From Aspidapion aeneum (Eukaryota; Arthropoda; Insecta; Coleoptera; Brentidae), in NCBI GenBank assembly GCA_963576565.1, contig OY755047.1:29301351-29365350 (forward strand): a stretch of DNA of 64,000 bases, written 5' to 3'. This document shows positions 1-9,557 of the stretch, piece after piece. Every line of letters begins with the position of its first letter. Position 1 is the first letter of the stretch. Below the pieces are notes generated by a model, which saw only the letters and a program-made list of their open reading frames with translations, did not search any database and was not told the origin of the DNA. The translations under genes were made by a program, and so were the position numbers.

Positions 1-565
1 AATAATAAAGAATTAACCACGGAAACCTACAATAATAAAAAGGACTTACAATAGAATGGTTATTCCGAGAAATTAATAAACGCAACGATCTCTAAAATTA
101 AAAACAAAGCAAATGTAGCAACTTCTCAAAATAATAATCCGTTGGGTGTTATTAGCATTCCATATATTCAAGGGAATTCAGACAACATAAGACGAATAGC
201 CAAACACTATAATATAAAAACAGTATTTTCTTCTGGAAATACGATAAGGAGTTTTGTAACTAAAATAAAACCAAAAAATACCTTAAATAATGAGGAATGT
301 ATTTACCAAATCCCGTGTCAGTGTGTTGAACTATGTAAGTGAAACGAAACGCCTTTTTCCATAGAATAAATGAACATCTAAAAAGTACCCAATTAATGAT
401 GATGACAGGATTCAATGGTCTAAAGCTAAAGTTTTGCATAAGGAGTCGCATTGGCGAAAACGAAAGTTTATTGAAGCTGTGTTTTTAATGCAGAATAAAG
501 AAGTTTTCAGTCAATCAAGCACGGACATACAAAACAAATGAAAACCAATCCATTAGGAAAACAAG
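1..565 (+). pseudogene. Penelope-like element, C-terminal coding relic (RT tail and GIY-YIG endonuclease)
   Basis: One frame reads almost continuously from base 1 to about 345. It contains the phrases VISIPYIQG, IRRIAKHYNIKTVF and CIYQIPCQC, which match the region between the reverse transcriptase and the GIY-YIG endonuclease of Penelope-like retroelements. After a shift of frame, the phrases RINEHLK, WSKAKVLHKESHWRKRKFIE and AVFLMQNKEVFSQ match the end of the nuclease domain. In intact elements this protein copies the RNA and nicks target DNA. Here it is dead: a stop lies near base 52, another near 340, and there are frameshifts. The reading resumes after 2224, because a hAT element has inserted at 565. 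The RT itself lies upstream of the window. Family assignment is firm; the exact subfamily is not. Confidence 0.8.
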
Positions 566-2216
566 CAGTGGCGGCGCGTGATAAAAAGCTTTGGGGGTGC
601 GCACCAAAAAAAAATAAAAATTGCGGGGCAGGCGAAAATCTTTTTTGAGTGCCACGCTAACTTTTTGGGCCTTCGAGTGGGCCGTCATATCATATAATTT
701 AGAGCAAATAATTAAAAAATGAGATATTTAATTAGATATTAGTTAACTACCTATTATTATTGTTTTTATAAATAAATAATAAATTATCACACCTAGTTTA
801 TTTTCTCTTTTAATGGCAAAGATGAAAATTTAATTGTCTTTAAATATTGCACGCTAATGCTATCAGAATTAGAAACTTCCGCCATTGCCGTAAATACCAA
901 ATCGTCGAAATCAAAACAAACCGCCCGCGCCCTACCGATAATGCCAAGTTGTGTAAGCGCTAGTGGTGTGCAAATACTATGTACTCGATACTTTAATAAT
1001 ATCTGATACATGGAGGGATTCGAAGTAATCGAATCCTTCGACGCCAAATACCCGTTACTCGAATCCCGAATGGGACCGAAGCCGAAGTGTTACTTTCGTA
1101 TCAATCATATCGGCAACGGCCGTATGAGTAACGAGTTTGGAGTACTTGTAATCATTTGGACCGATATTTATTTACTTAAATATTTGATTATTTGATTCAA
1201 TAGCTGTTGATGTGTTATGTCTAGCGGGGCGGCTTATCTGGCGCAGTGTTGCCAGGCTCAGAAATGTATTTTCCCCAGAATGTATGTAAAAAGTTGCCAG
1301 ATTTTAAACAAAATTCCCCAGATTAAGATATCTACATTTTCGTAATAAAAAAAATTGTGTGTGCTTAAGACCACACGGCAGAAGTGTAAACTTCAACAAG
1401 GCGAAATTAATAATAGTGACCCATAACATATTCTGCAAAGCGGACCGAACCGAACTCTTCTATGTACTGGCCTTCATCTGCATCATTATATCGCTCGCTG
1501 AATGTTTCTCACAGTTAGTCCACTCGAGCCGATTGCACCCGAATGAGCGTTACATAGCCGAGCCTGACGGCTCAGTTGAAGTCACTACCCACAAAAACTA
1601 CTAAACGCGCCTAAAAAAGTTTACACTTCAAAAACTACAAACATGTAAAACATCAATATTTTACTTAAAATTTTAACTCTACTCAGTATTTATTGGATTT
1701 ACCGATAATATAATGATTACTTAGTACCGAATACAAAATACCTGATACTCGAGTAGGAAGTATCAGTATCTACTCGATACTTGGAAAAGTAATCGTTGCA
1801 CACACAACTGCTAAGCGCACGAATTAAAAGTGGGGTCATCACGGCGGTACGGGCGGCATCGAGGCTGGTTTTTGTATACGCGCTGTGCCGAAGGAAGGTT
1901 CAGATTCTATGTACTGTAAAATTCTATTGGGACATGTCGTCCTCTCTTTCTATATTTCGTAATTAGCATGCTACATAACATCTAGGGTGCATAGAATTTG
2001 GTTCCATTAAATAAAAGCGTTGTTTGATGGAGAGTTTGAACACGAATACAAACACATACATACCAGGTATTAATTCCTAGATTATATTCCAGTCTTTAGT
2101 GAATTTCTTTTGGGGTAATTATGAATTAAATTAAGGAATAATCAAAGTTTAATATATTTTTAAGTAAAATTTGGGAGTGCACGTGCACATGTGCACTTAT
2201 GGAGAAACCGCCACTG
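566..2216. mobile_element. hAT-type non-autonomous DNA transposon (outer copy)
   Basis: The ends are inverted repeats beginning CAGTGGCGG on both sides (566-574 and the complement of 2208-2216). The flanking octamers are AAAACAAG (558-565) and AAAAAAAG (2217-2224), an 8-bp target duplication with one change, as expected for the hAT superfamily. Removing the insert rejoins the Penelope-like coding sequence on either side. No transposase domain could be recognised. A minus-strand open stretch at 793-1047 ends in a coding-like tail, but I could not assign it to a family. Confidence 0.75.
961..1808. mobile_element. Second hAT-type element nested in the outer hAT
   Basis: The left end reads TAGTGGTGTGCAA and the complement of the right end reads CAGTTGTGTGTGCAA. 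The inverted similarity continues inwards through a CTCGATACTT motif. The flanking octamers are GTAAGCGC (953-960) and CTAAGCGC (1809-1816), an 8-bp duplication with one mismatch. No transposase was seen inside. The insert splits a coding-like minus-strand tail in the host element, so it is younger than that element. Confidence 0.6.
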
Positions 2217-2395
2217 AAAAAAAGCGTCTTAGGATTAAAACAAGAGGCGGGCCGTCACACCTGACTGCACACCAAGTAGTACAAGTAATAATCTGTAGAC
2301 TGGATTGTTTAATTTACACTTAAAAACGGTTAGAGGTACTTACTGGCCGAAACGTCTTGTTTAAAATAAATAAAAACAATGGAACTTCTAAATCT
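2217..2395 (+). repeat. Penelope-like element terminal segment with hammerhead-like stem-loop
   Basis: This continues the element interrupted at 565. It opens with the end of the coding region (a KRLRIK-type tail), then the shared sequence GGGCCGTCACACC, which recurs at about 26.5 kb. Next comes a stem-loop at 2316-2362 with arms GGTTAG and CTGGCC, followed by GAAACG. The same stem recurs near 4.8, 14.3 and 26.6 kb. The stem is kept by G-U pairs despite sequence change. The segment ends soon after an ATGGAA start-like triplet, where similarity to the other copies stops. This is the tandem terminal repeat arrangement known for Penelope-like elements. Confidence 0.65.
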
Positions 2396-3567
2396 TGTTT
2401 ATATAATTTTCGAAGTAGTATTGTACCTTTAATGGGAATGTTTGAAGCTCGTATACTTCCGCTGGCGCCGCCCCATCTGCACGAATCCTTTTTTGGTACG
2501 GACTTGCCTGCAAGTTCAATGGATGTGTGGCTGAAGATCTTGTTCCAGAATGCTTCAACCCTAAAAAGTAATAAATTTAAAATTTTTATTATATAGAAAT
2601 AGTATGAGGCATGTTTTTTTGAGGGATATCTAGCAAAGTAGTAAACTGAAATCAACCTAATTTTAAAAATTGCAGATATTATGGTTTTACGAATTTCCCC
2701 TCTGGAAAGCTACACTTTCGCAACAATAATCTTTGCTTGACGAAGACAGTTCATTTCATTACCTATATTAGTTGCTAGATACTGATAAGTTTTTTCCAAC
2801 TTTGAGTAAAATCTTTAATTTTAATTAATATGTTCTTGTTTACAATAAAAAATTACAAGTTCTACTTTTTATATAAAAAAATAAAATATCTCAGTTTTTA
2901 ATGAAAACAAGAACATAATAAAAGCAATTTTCCACCAACTTCTTCGAGATGTCGAGTGATAATAACATAAAGAGCTTTTTAAATATTCATATTTAATATT
3001 TATATTGTCCCAAAGCCAGATATATTTCTTTGATATTTTCTAAAATTTTGTATGTAACAATTATATGTGTAAATAGGTTTTGTTTACGTGTAAATAAGGT
3101 GATTTGTCAACAATCTAAACATTTCCTTTTAACAGTTTTTTTTGTATTCCCCTTCCTTCAAATCTTTTGCCTCAGGTTTTGCAACTTCTAAAGTAAACAT
3201 GTTTTGTATATTAAAATATTTAGATAACGGTACGAATTTTAGATTATATACACAGTATATTTATATTGTACTAACTGCTTCTTGGTAGGAAGGATGGTTT
3301 GAAACAATGGTTAGAATAACAAGAAATTTATTTAGAAAAAAGGTTAGCAAAGAATTATTAAATAATAAAGAATTTTATACTATATTATGTTAAACATATA
3401 TTTTACAAAATCTGTTATAAATAGAAGATCGTTGACTTGACTTTGACCTACTTATATTTATGAAAGTCACAATTTCACAATTCTAAGCCCTATGAATTAT
3501 AGTATAAAATATATATAGTAAAAAAATCTATCCATCTATTTTCATTATATAAATAAACATTCTTTTT
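2396..3567. other. AT-rich stretch, no gene seen
   Basis: No coding pattern, RNA gene or repeat structure could be supported. The open frames here are short and compositionally biased. The right-hand 12 bases (3556-3567) are the target duplication of the LINE fragment that follows. Confidence 0.5.
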
Positions 3568-3916
3568 GGAGATGGACTATTGGAGAAGAGCAGCAGGGAA
3601 ATCAAAAAGAGAAAGAGTTACAAATCAAAGAATAAGAGAAATTATGACAGTGGGTGAACGTACTTTAGTGGATGATATAAGCACAAAACAACTGGTGTGA
3701 TACGGACATGTACAAAGAATGAATGATGAAAGACTACCTAAACAAATACTACAATAGAAACCAACTAGCCGAAGAAAACGAGGACGGCCAAGGAGAAGCT
3801 GGAGAGAAGGAATAGACAGTGACATAAGAATAAGAGGCCTAGATGATGAATTATGGACAAACAGAAACGAGTGGAGATTGGGTATCGGAAGACGTTAAAT
3901 ATATATATCTATATAT
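3568..3916 (+). pseudogene. 5'-truncated LINE 3' end (RTE/CFDP2-like RT C-terminus)
   Basis: The reading frame from the ATG at 3572 gives the phrases RERVTNQRIREIM, YGHVQRMNDERLPKQIL, RRKRGRPRRSW and RNEWRLGIGRR. These are the typical C-terminal tail of an insect endonuclease-reverse transcriptase LINE. Two in-frame stops interrupt it. An AT-dinucleotide tail follows the stop. A 12-bp direct repeat AACATTCTTTTT flanks it (3556-3567 and 3917-3928), so this is a genuine target-primed insertion, truncated at its 5' side as most LINE copies are. The same protein tail occurs on the minus strand at 59.2-59.6 kb. Confidence 0.8.
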
Positions 3917-4232
3917 AACATTCTTTTTTCTATACTTTATATTTTATTAGGTATCCCACGTTCCAGTTTTCAAATTATACACGTTTCAATAATATTTATC
4001 AGTTACATCAACTTGGTGGGCGTTATTATTTATAAATAAGTGGGAGGATTGCTATAATCAATATTATAATTCCGATCTTCTGGGCAGTTTTAAGCAAAAA
4101 TAAAGGCAAAAAATGAACAAAATAATAGGTAATTTTATTTGTTAATCCGTAAAAAATTAAATGGTTATGGATCTCATTTTTTTTATTATTATTATTATTT
4201 ATTATTGGTTATAATTTTCAAGCGCAAAGTTT

Positions 4233-4315
4233 AGTACCCGTGAATAAAGAAAACAACAAGTTTTCGTGGCTAAGCGGGCATAGAAAGATACAAGAGAAAC
4301 AACACCTTTCCAAGT
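4233..4315 (-). repeat. Inverted retrozyme-unit fragment
   Basis: On the minus strand this matches the part of the retrozyme unit that includes CTTAGCC, TTTTCTTTATT and GGGTACTAAAC, also present at 4840-4905 in the plus orientation. It directly continues the Penelope-like fragment at 4316-4742 and, together with 4836-4905, brackets that fragment with inverted copies. Confidence 0.6.
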
Positions 4316-4742
4316 TTTTCTCGGTGAGTTGACCTTATCTTCTGTCGTTCTCTGTTGCACGTACTGTCAATTTTACTCAGTTTCGGTTCGTAGTCTTCCT
4401 CCCATGTGTGTCATCTAATTTCGTCAAAACGCTCCTCCATGTCGGTGTTGACGTGGGCTTTTCTCCATCGATGGTAACTGATTTGGGATCGGATTAGTGC
4501 TTGGCTGGTCCCCTCTAAGATCTTCGTTCTCACTCCCGGAAAGTTGGCTTTTAGGCGGAAACCAACCGGAATGACACCACTGTCGCGCGCCTCGAAATGT
4601 GTTCTTCTTCCTTTATCACTTTAATTTTGGTCTTCTCGTAGCCTCTGAATAGATTGTTGATTCCGGGTCCGTACCGTTCTTCAACTCTTTGTTTGAAACT
4701 CGTAGACAATGATTGTGTTGAAATAAAATTTCGGACTTCCAT
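4316..4742 (-). pseudogene. Penelope-like element N-terminal coding relic
   Basis: The minus strand starts with ATG at 4742 and reads MEVRNFISTQSLSTSFKQ, then NLFRGYEKTKIKVIKEEEH. After a frameshift near 4610 come RCRDSGVIPVGFRLKANFPG and ILEGTSQALIRSQISYH. This short-helix, basic N-terminal region followed by a conserved RCRD motif is what precedes the reverse transcriptase in Penelope-like proteins. The relic stops at about 4316, where it joins retrozyme-like sequence, so RT and nuclease are absent. It carries a stop near 4420. A hammerhead-like terminal stem lies just upstream on the same strand. Assignment rests on recalled family patterns, not on a search. Confidence 0.65.
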
Positions 4743-4749
4743 TGTCTTT

Positions 4750-4815
4750 ATTGATTTTAAAACACGACGTTTCGGTTAGTATCTCTAACCGTTATCAAGT
4801 ATAAACAGTTTACAT
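4750..4815 (-). repeat. Penelope-like terminal repeat with hammerhead-like stem
   Basis: On the minus strand this holds CTTGATAAC, then arm GGTTAG, loop AGATA, arm CTAACC, then GAAACG. It resembles a hammerhead core (CTGANGA, stem II, GAAA), but the 5' core box carries an extra T and has A where G8 is required, so self-cleavage is unlikely. The ATG of the coding relic follows at 4742. On the plus strand, bases 4815-4835 look like a second, oppositely oriented start of the same coding region. Confidence 0.55.
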
Positions 4816-5194
4816 GTCCGAAATTTTAATTCAACATCTTTCTATGCTTGCTTAGCCTCAAAAAATTGTTGTTTTCTTTATTTATGGGTACTTAACTTTG
4901 GGTTTGTAGTATTTTTGACTCACACTCCGCTGACTCGACATAAAACGTCGCGAAGGCGGAAAAAAATGCATTATGCATTGCTCCGACCTGAGGGGCAAAT
5001 TATGTCTGTTTTTCGTTTCATCTGCCTGCCTTTTATTTTTACTCTGGTAGTTTCTTTTGTATTCGTAGATGTCGCCACTTATGTATAAGCACACGGTATC
5101 GCAGGCATTATTTATTTATTTCTCTTACCAATATCGTAAGGTGAGATTGATATACCGTCTCTATAGCTTTACAAAAGTGTCACATTGACCATGC

Positions 5195-5242
5195 AGTGTT
5201 CTGAAGAGTCTCTTAAGGACGAAACAGTTAACTGTCAACACT
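5195..5242 (+). ncRNA. Type I hammerhead self-cleaving ribozyme, canonical core
   Basis: Stem I is AGTGTT (5195-5200) paired with AACACT (5237-5242). The core CTGAAGA (5201-5207) fits CUGANGA. Stem II is GTCT (5208-5211) paired with GGAC (5217-5220), with a CTTAA loop. The core GAAA follows (5221-5224). Stem III is ACAG paired with CTGT around a TTAA loop, giving the A15.1-U16.1 pair and a GUC cleavage triplet ending at 5236. Every residue needed for cleavage is present. Beyond stem I, ACC and GGT can pair across an internal loop, as in natural hammerheads with loop-loop contacts. The helix left open to the flanks is stem I, hence type I. It should cut the transcript between 5236 and 5237. 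Confidence 0.9.
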
Positions 5243-5613
5243 TAATAGGTGTCCATTAGATCTTGGACCCCCGTGGTTGTACAGCTTTTGAGCTGCCCAC
5301 GGAAAAATACAAGAGAAACAAAATCTTTCTATGCCTCGAAAAATTGTTATTTTCTTTATTTATGGGTACTAAACTTTGGGTTTGTAGTATTTTTGGCTCA
5401 CACTCCTCTGACTCGACATAAAACGTCGCGAAGGCGGAAAAAAATGCAATATGCATTGCTCCGACCTCAGGGGCAAATTATATCATGATCATGGGTACTG
5501 TTTTTCGTTTCATCTGCCTGCCTTTTATTTTTACTCTGGTAGTTTCTTTTGCATTCGTAGATGTCGCCACTTATGTATAAGCATACGGTATCGCAGGTTC
5601 ATTTCCGAAATCA

Positions 5614-5636
5614 CGAAACAGTTAACTGTCAACACT
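5614..5636 (+). ncRNA. Half hammerhead (3' half only)
   Basis: GAAACAGTTAACTGTC followed by AACACT is identical to the 3' half of the ribozyme at 5195-5242. The upstream CUGANGA box and stem II 5' arm are missing, lost in a roughly 90-base deletion that replaced them with unrelated bases at about 5597-5612. It should not cleave. Confidence 0.75.
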
Positions 5637-6109
5637 TAATAGGTGTCCATTAGATCTTGGACCCCCGTGGGTATACAGCTTTTGAGCTGCCCACGGAAAA
5701 ATACAAGAGAAACAAAATCTTTCTATGCTCGCTTAGCCTCGAAAAATTGTTATTTTCTTTATTTATGGGTACTAAACTTTGGGTTTGTAGTATTTTTGGC
5801 TCACACTCCTCTGACTCGACATAAAACGTCGCGAAGGCGGAAAAAAATGCAATATGCATTGCTCCGACCTCAGGGGCAAATTATATCATGATCATGGGTA
5901 CTGTTTTTCGTTTCATCTGCCTGCCTTTTATTTTTACTCTGGTAGTTTCTTTTGCATTCGTAGATGTCGCCACTTATGTATAAGCATACGGTATCGCAGG
6001 CATTATTTATTTATTTCCCTTACCAATATCGTAAGGTAAGATTCATATACCGTCTCTATAGCTTTACAAAAGTGTCACATTGACCATGCAGTGTTTTAAG
6101 GAGTAAGCA

Positions 6110-6585
6110 ATAATTATTTTTTGTTTATTTATATTAGTTTATTTATTTTTATTAGAATTATGGCTTTTTAGAAACCAAACTACCGAATTTTAGTAAAAAA
6201 TTGTACTGCAGTAAAAAACAATACAAACCTTAGAAAATAACGGTACCATTAAAGGACGGCTACCGTAAGTACCCGGGCACCGTTACCGAAAAAAGCAAAA
6301 AAGGAGCGAGAAGCTGCTAATGCGCAGACTCAGTAATAACAATAACAGTAACAAAGTGCAATTCTCTGGGAAATTTTAACCAAAAATTAAGAAAATAATA
6401 GGTTGCTTTATTTGTAAAACCGTAAAAATTGAATGATTATGGATCTTATTTTTTTACACATTCAATGGGTTTATACCATGCTTTCTGTTATTATTATTTT
6501 GAGTTATAATGTTTAAATTTTTTGCTCCTTAGGCCCATGGCACACGAACGTTCAAAATAACTTTTCTTTATATAATAAATAATAA
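6110..6585. other. AT-rich spacer, no gene seen
   Basis: There is no supported coding region or RNA gene. It separates the retrozyme array from the CA-rich repeat that follows. Confidence 0.45.
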
Positions 6586-7065
6586 ATGATGGATTCATGA
6601 CAGATCTGATACCTTTACCTTACTAGCTAGCCTATTAGCAAACTTTAAGTGAACTCCATGATATGTTATTTGCTTGAAAATATTGTTTGTAAATATCTCA
6701 GAAACGAGAGCTCCTACGAAGTTTTTGGTTTTAACAGAAATTCATGAAAAGAATGCGATCTACTACCTACATTTCGAAAACTGGATATTGATGCGATGCT
6801 CCGTTAAAAGGTTCGCATTTTTAAATTTTTTACTGTTATGGAACTGTCGTTCGCATTAATGAATTTTGACGAAAATCTAGTCAGGTCGTTACAGTGTTGA
6901 ACACTATTTTACCTGAAAATTTCATGAAAATCGGTTTAGCGGTTTAGGAGCTATTGTGTTACGGACAGATACACACATACACACACACCTACACAGACAG
7001 ACATCACGACGATATTGCTAAGATAGGTCAAAATACACCCAAATAACACATTTTCGTAAAAATGC
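6586..7065 (+). repeat. Dispersed repeat family B, copy 1 (CA/CAGA core)
   Basis: This shares long stretches with the minus-strand copy at 29445-29880. The shared order is an ATGACGGATCTGATACC-like start, GCTAGCCTATT, GATGCGATRCTCC, TTAGGAGCTATTGTGTTACG, a CA/CAGA microsatellite, and CGACGATATTGCTAGG up to AACACATTTTCG. The plan (unique 5' part, a GCGGTTTAGGAGC phrase, microsatellite, short 3' part) parallels the HINE-like family at 8.9 kb, although the sequence differs. Confidence 0.65.
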
Positions 7066-7456
7066 ACAGTTTAGGTTTTTAAAAAAATTAACTCTTTGGA
7101 CGTCCTCAGGTCTTATTTCTTTAATGCGTATATTAAAAAATAAAAAAAATATAAGCAATAAATATGTGCTGATCCTATCTACGTTTTGGCAAAAATGTTC
7201 TCAATTTGCCCTGGCACGTTCCCTAGTGAAACATATTTTCTCAATTTTATGTAAAGCCAAAAATTTTTTGTTGCTTTAGAATAATTCACGAATATAAAGT
7301 TTATTAGACACTAAGTAATAGTAGGGAAGGCCGTTAAATTTTTTGGAACTTATTTTCTTTGTCAGCAAACATTAAGAGAATTGTTAAGTGAGCAATTCTA
7401 AGAAAAATGTCTTCCTATTTTCCGATGGGTTTAGTCGCAATTTTGCTAGAGATATT

Positions 7457-7832
7457 TCTTGTCATAACAAAAACATTTCATGTAAAAAAAGCCAAGTACG
7501 CGAAAATGGCATTCCGTAAAAAGAATTATTTTAAAAGTAAAGCCAAGTTATCCAATTCAAATTTCAAAATGAAAAGTTCTTACTAGTTTGGAAATGTTTT
7601 TTTAAACTTTGCTATTACAGCCAAAGTTCTTTATGTTCAATTTAGCAATGTACGTAAGAGTCATTTACAGCCGTAATAGCCAAGTTTAGAAAAACATTTC
7701 CAAACTAGTAAGAACCTTTCATTTTTAAATTTAAATTGGATAACTTGGCTTTACTTTTATCTCAATTCTTTTTACGGAATGCCATTTTCGCGTACTTGGC
7801 TTTTTTTTAATAAAATGTTTTTGTTATGATTT
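7457..7832. repeat. Long inverted repeat (hairpin arms about 155 bases)
   Basis: The left arm from GTCATAACAAAAACATTT to about 7630 is repeated as its complement from about 7670 to 7832. Landmarks are GCCAAGTACGCGAAAATGG against CCATTTTCGCGTACTTGGC, and CCAAACTAGTAAGAAC on the other arm. The loop is a few tens of bases. A transcript would fold into one long hairpin. Confidence 0.8.
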
Positions 7833-7915
7833 CACTTCTTTTTTAAAGGAATTGGATAATATTTAATTTTTAAAGTAGTAAAATTTTGAGGTTTTTTAAT
7901 TTTTTACCATGGTTT

Positions 7916-8480
7916 TTCATAGTTCCTATCAGTCTTTCAAAGCTCAGCTCTCTAGCTTTTCTGAAAATGGGCAATGTTACTTTTACATAACTTTACATTT
8001 ATAGGGGAGGGAAGTAATTAAAACTTTGTGATTTCAAAAAATTTTTTCTATAGTTTTATTATAGTTTCTATCAGTCGTCCAAAGCTCAGCTCTCTAGCGT
8101 TTCTGGAAGTGGAGAATGTTACTTTTACATAACTTTAAATGTATAGGGAGGGAAGTTAATTAAAATTTGGGATTTTTAATTTTCTTTTATAGTTTCTATC
8201 AGCCCTTCAAAGCTCAGCTCTCTACCGTTTCTGGAAGTGGGCAATATTACTTTTCTATAACTTTACATTTATAGGGGAGGGGAGCAAATTAAAAGTTTGG
8301 GGTTTTTTGATTTTTTCGAGGGGTTTGGTCATAATTTCTATCAGTCTGTCAAAGCTCAGCTCTCTAGCATTTCTTTTAAATAACTTTACATGTATAGGGG
8401 AGGGGAGTAAATTAGAATTTTGAGGTTTTTTAATTTTCAGTCTGCCAAATTTCAGCATTTTAGCATGTCTGGAAGTATAG
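7916..8480 (+). repeat. Tandem repeat, about 108-141-base units, five copies
   Basis: Each unit carries TTTCTATCAGTC, AAAGCTCAGCTCTCTAGC, TTACTTTTACATAACTTTA and TATAGGGGAGGGGAG. Units start near 7921, 8062, 8191, 8331 and 8438, and the last is decayed. They lie inside the 7347-8947 element. Confidence 0.7.
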
Positions 8481-8940
8481 TAGAATTTTGTTAATCTATA
8501 CATGAGTGAGTAAGTGGCAATTTCGAAGTTTTTTGAAATTTCGTAACCACTTTACTACCTTATGGAATTCCATGAAACTTGGAGGGGTTAACTCCATAAA
8601 GATCTACGACTCTGCAAAGTTTGAAATTCGTAGCTCATTGCGAAGTAGAGTTTTAGATAGGTCAAATATCGGCTGAAATGTTTCAAGAAAAGATGGTACG
8701 GCGCGCGAACTTGGCGAGGCACTGCCGTGCCCTCAGATACTTAGAGATTAGTCATACTATTTTTTATACTTTGCATTAGTGTAGCTTTCACTAATATACA
8801 AATATGTATTATCAAGAAAAAATTTCCTCGAATTTATAACTCCTTTTGCATTTGGCGCCTAAACCCATCGGAAAACAAAATATAACAAATTTTGCTTAGA
8901 ATTGATCAAAGAACAGTTTTATCGATGTTTGCTGACAAAG

Positions 8941-9510
8941 AAAAATACTCTGCCAATCTATGGGCACCTAAGCTCACACTAGGTACTATAGTTATAGTGT
9001 GAGCTAATATAATCAAAAACTGAAATATATTTTATTCAACTCCAGACTCAATTACCTTTCGTTTGATACCACACAAGCCATGTTTTGACTTAAACTCAAA
9101 TTTTTTTAATCTACCCCCCACCCTTAAAAAAAAACTAAAATGTATTTTGTTTAACTCCAGACTCAATTACCTTTCGTTTGATATCACACACGCCATATTT
9201 TCACTTAAACTCTAATTTTTGACATCTACCCCCACCCTTTTTTTAAAAATAAACTAAAATTCATTTTTTTTGACTCCAGACTTAATTACCTTTCGTTTGA
9301 TATCACACACGCCATATTTTCACATAAACTCTAATTTTTGGAATCTACCCCCACCCTTTTATTTGGCTTGCGTTCGGTGGATTTTGTTCATTTTTAAATG
9401 GGACCATCACGGCCCAAGACCCAACTTAGGTACCAAATTTCATTAAAATCGGACAAGCGGTTTTTGAGTTATGCGGGTTGGTCGTTACAGACAGACATAC
9501 AGACAGACAT

Positions 9511-9557
<47 letters not shown>

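Larger units (their letters stand above)
4836..6095 (+). mobile_element. Tandem retrozyme-like array (hammerhead-bearing non-autonomous retroelement)
   Basis: Three head-to-tail copies share long near-identical blocks: TTTTCTTTATTTATGGGTAC, ACTCGACATAAAACGTCGCG, and GGTATCGCAGG followed by ATATCGTAAGG. Measured from cleavage site to cleavage site, the middle unit runs 5237-5630 (394 bases). It lacks about 90 bases, including the 5' half of the next ribozyme. The last unit runs from 5631 to about 6095 and stops in ribozyme stem I. The first unit starts inside the repeat. No unit codes for protein: the open frames here are shadows. Small tandem repeats each ending in a type I hammerhead are the hallmark of animal retrozymes, whose circular RNAs are thought to be copied by Penelope-like RTs. 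Confidence 0.75.
7347..8947. mobile_element. TIR element of about 1.6 kb with internal hairpin and tandem repeats
   Basis: Bases 7347-7437 are repeated in inverted form at 8861-8947. They share TTTCTTTGTCAGCAAACAT, CAATTCTAAG and TTTTCCGATGGGTTTAG. Between them lie a long hairpin (7457-7832) and five diverged tandem units (7916-8480). There is no transposase, so this would be a non-autonomous DNA element or a composite. Target duplications were not clear, because the right end abuts a HINE-like copy. Confidence 0.55.

Noticed and set aside
793..1047. Minus-strand frame with FDFDDLVFTAMAEVSNSDS
   Set aside because: The tail looks coding-like, but the frame spans an insertion boundary (961) and I cannot assign it to any family.
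5249..6039. Repeated open frames of 60-82 codons on both strands in the retrozyme array
   Set aside because: They overlap on opposite strands, repeat with the unit and lie over the ribozyme repeat, so they are shadows.
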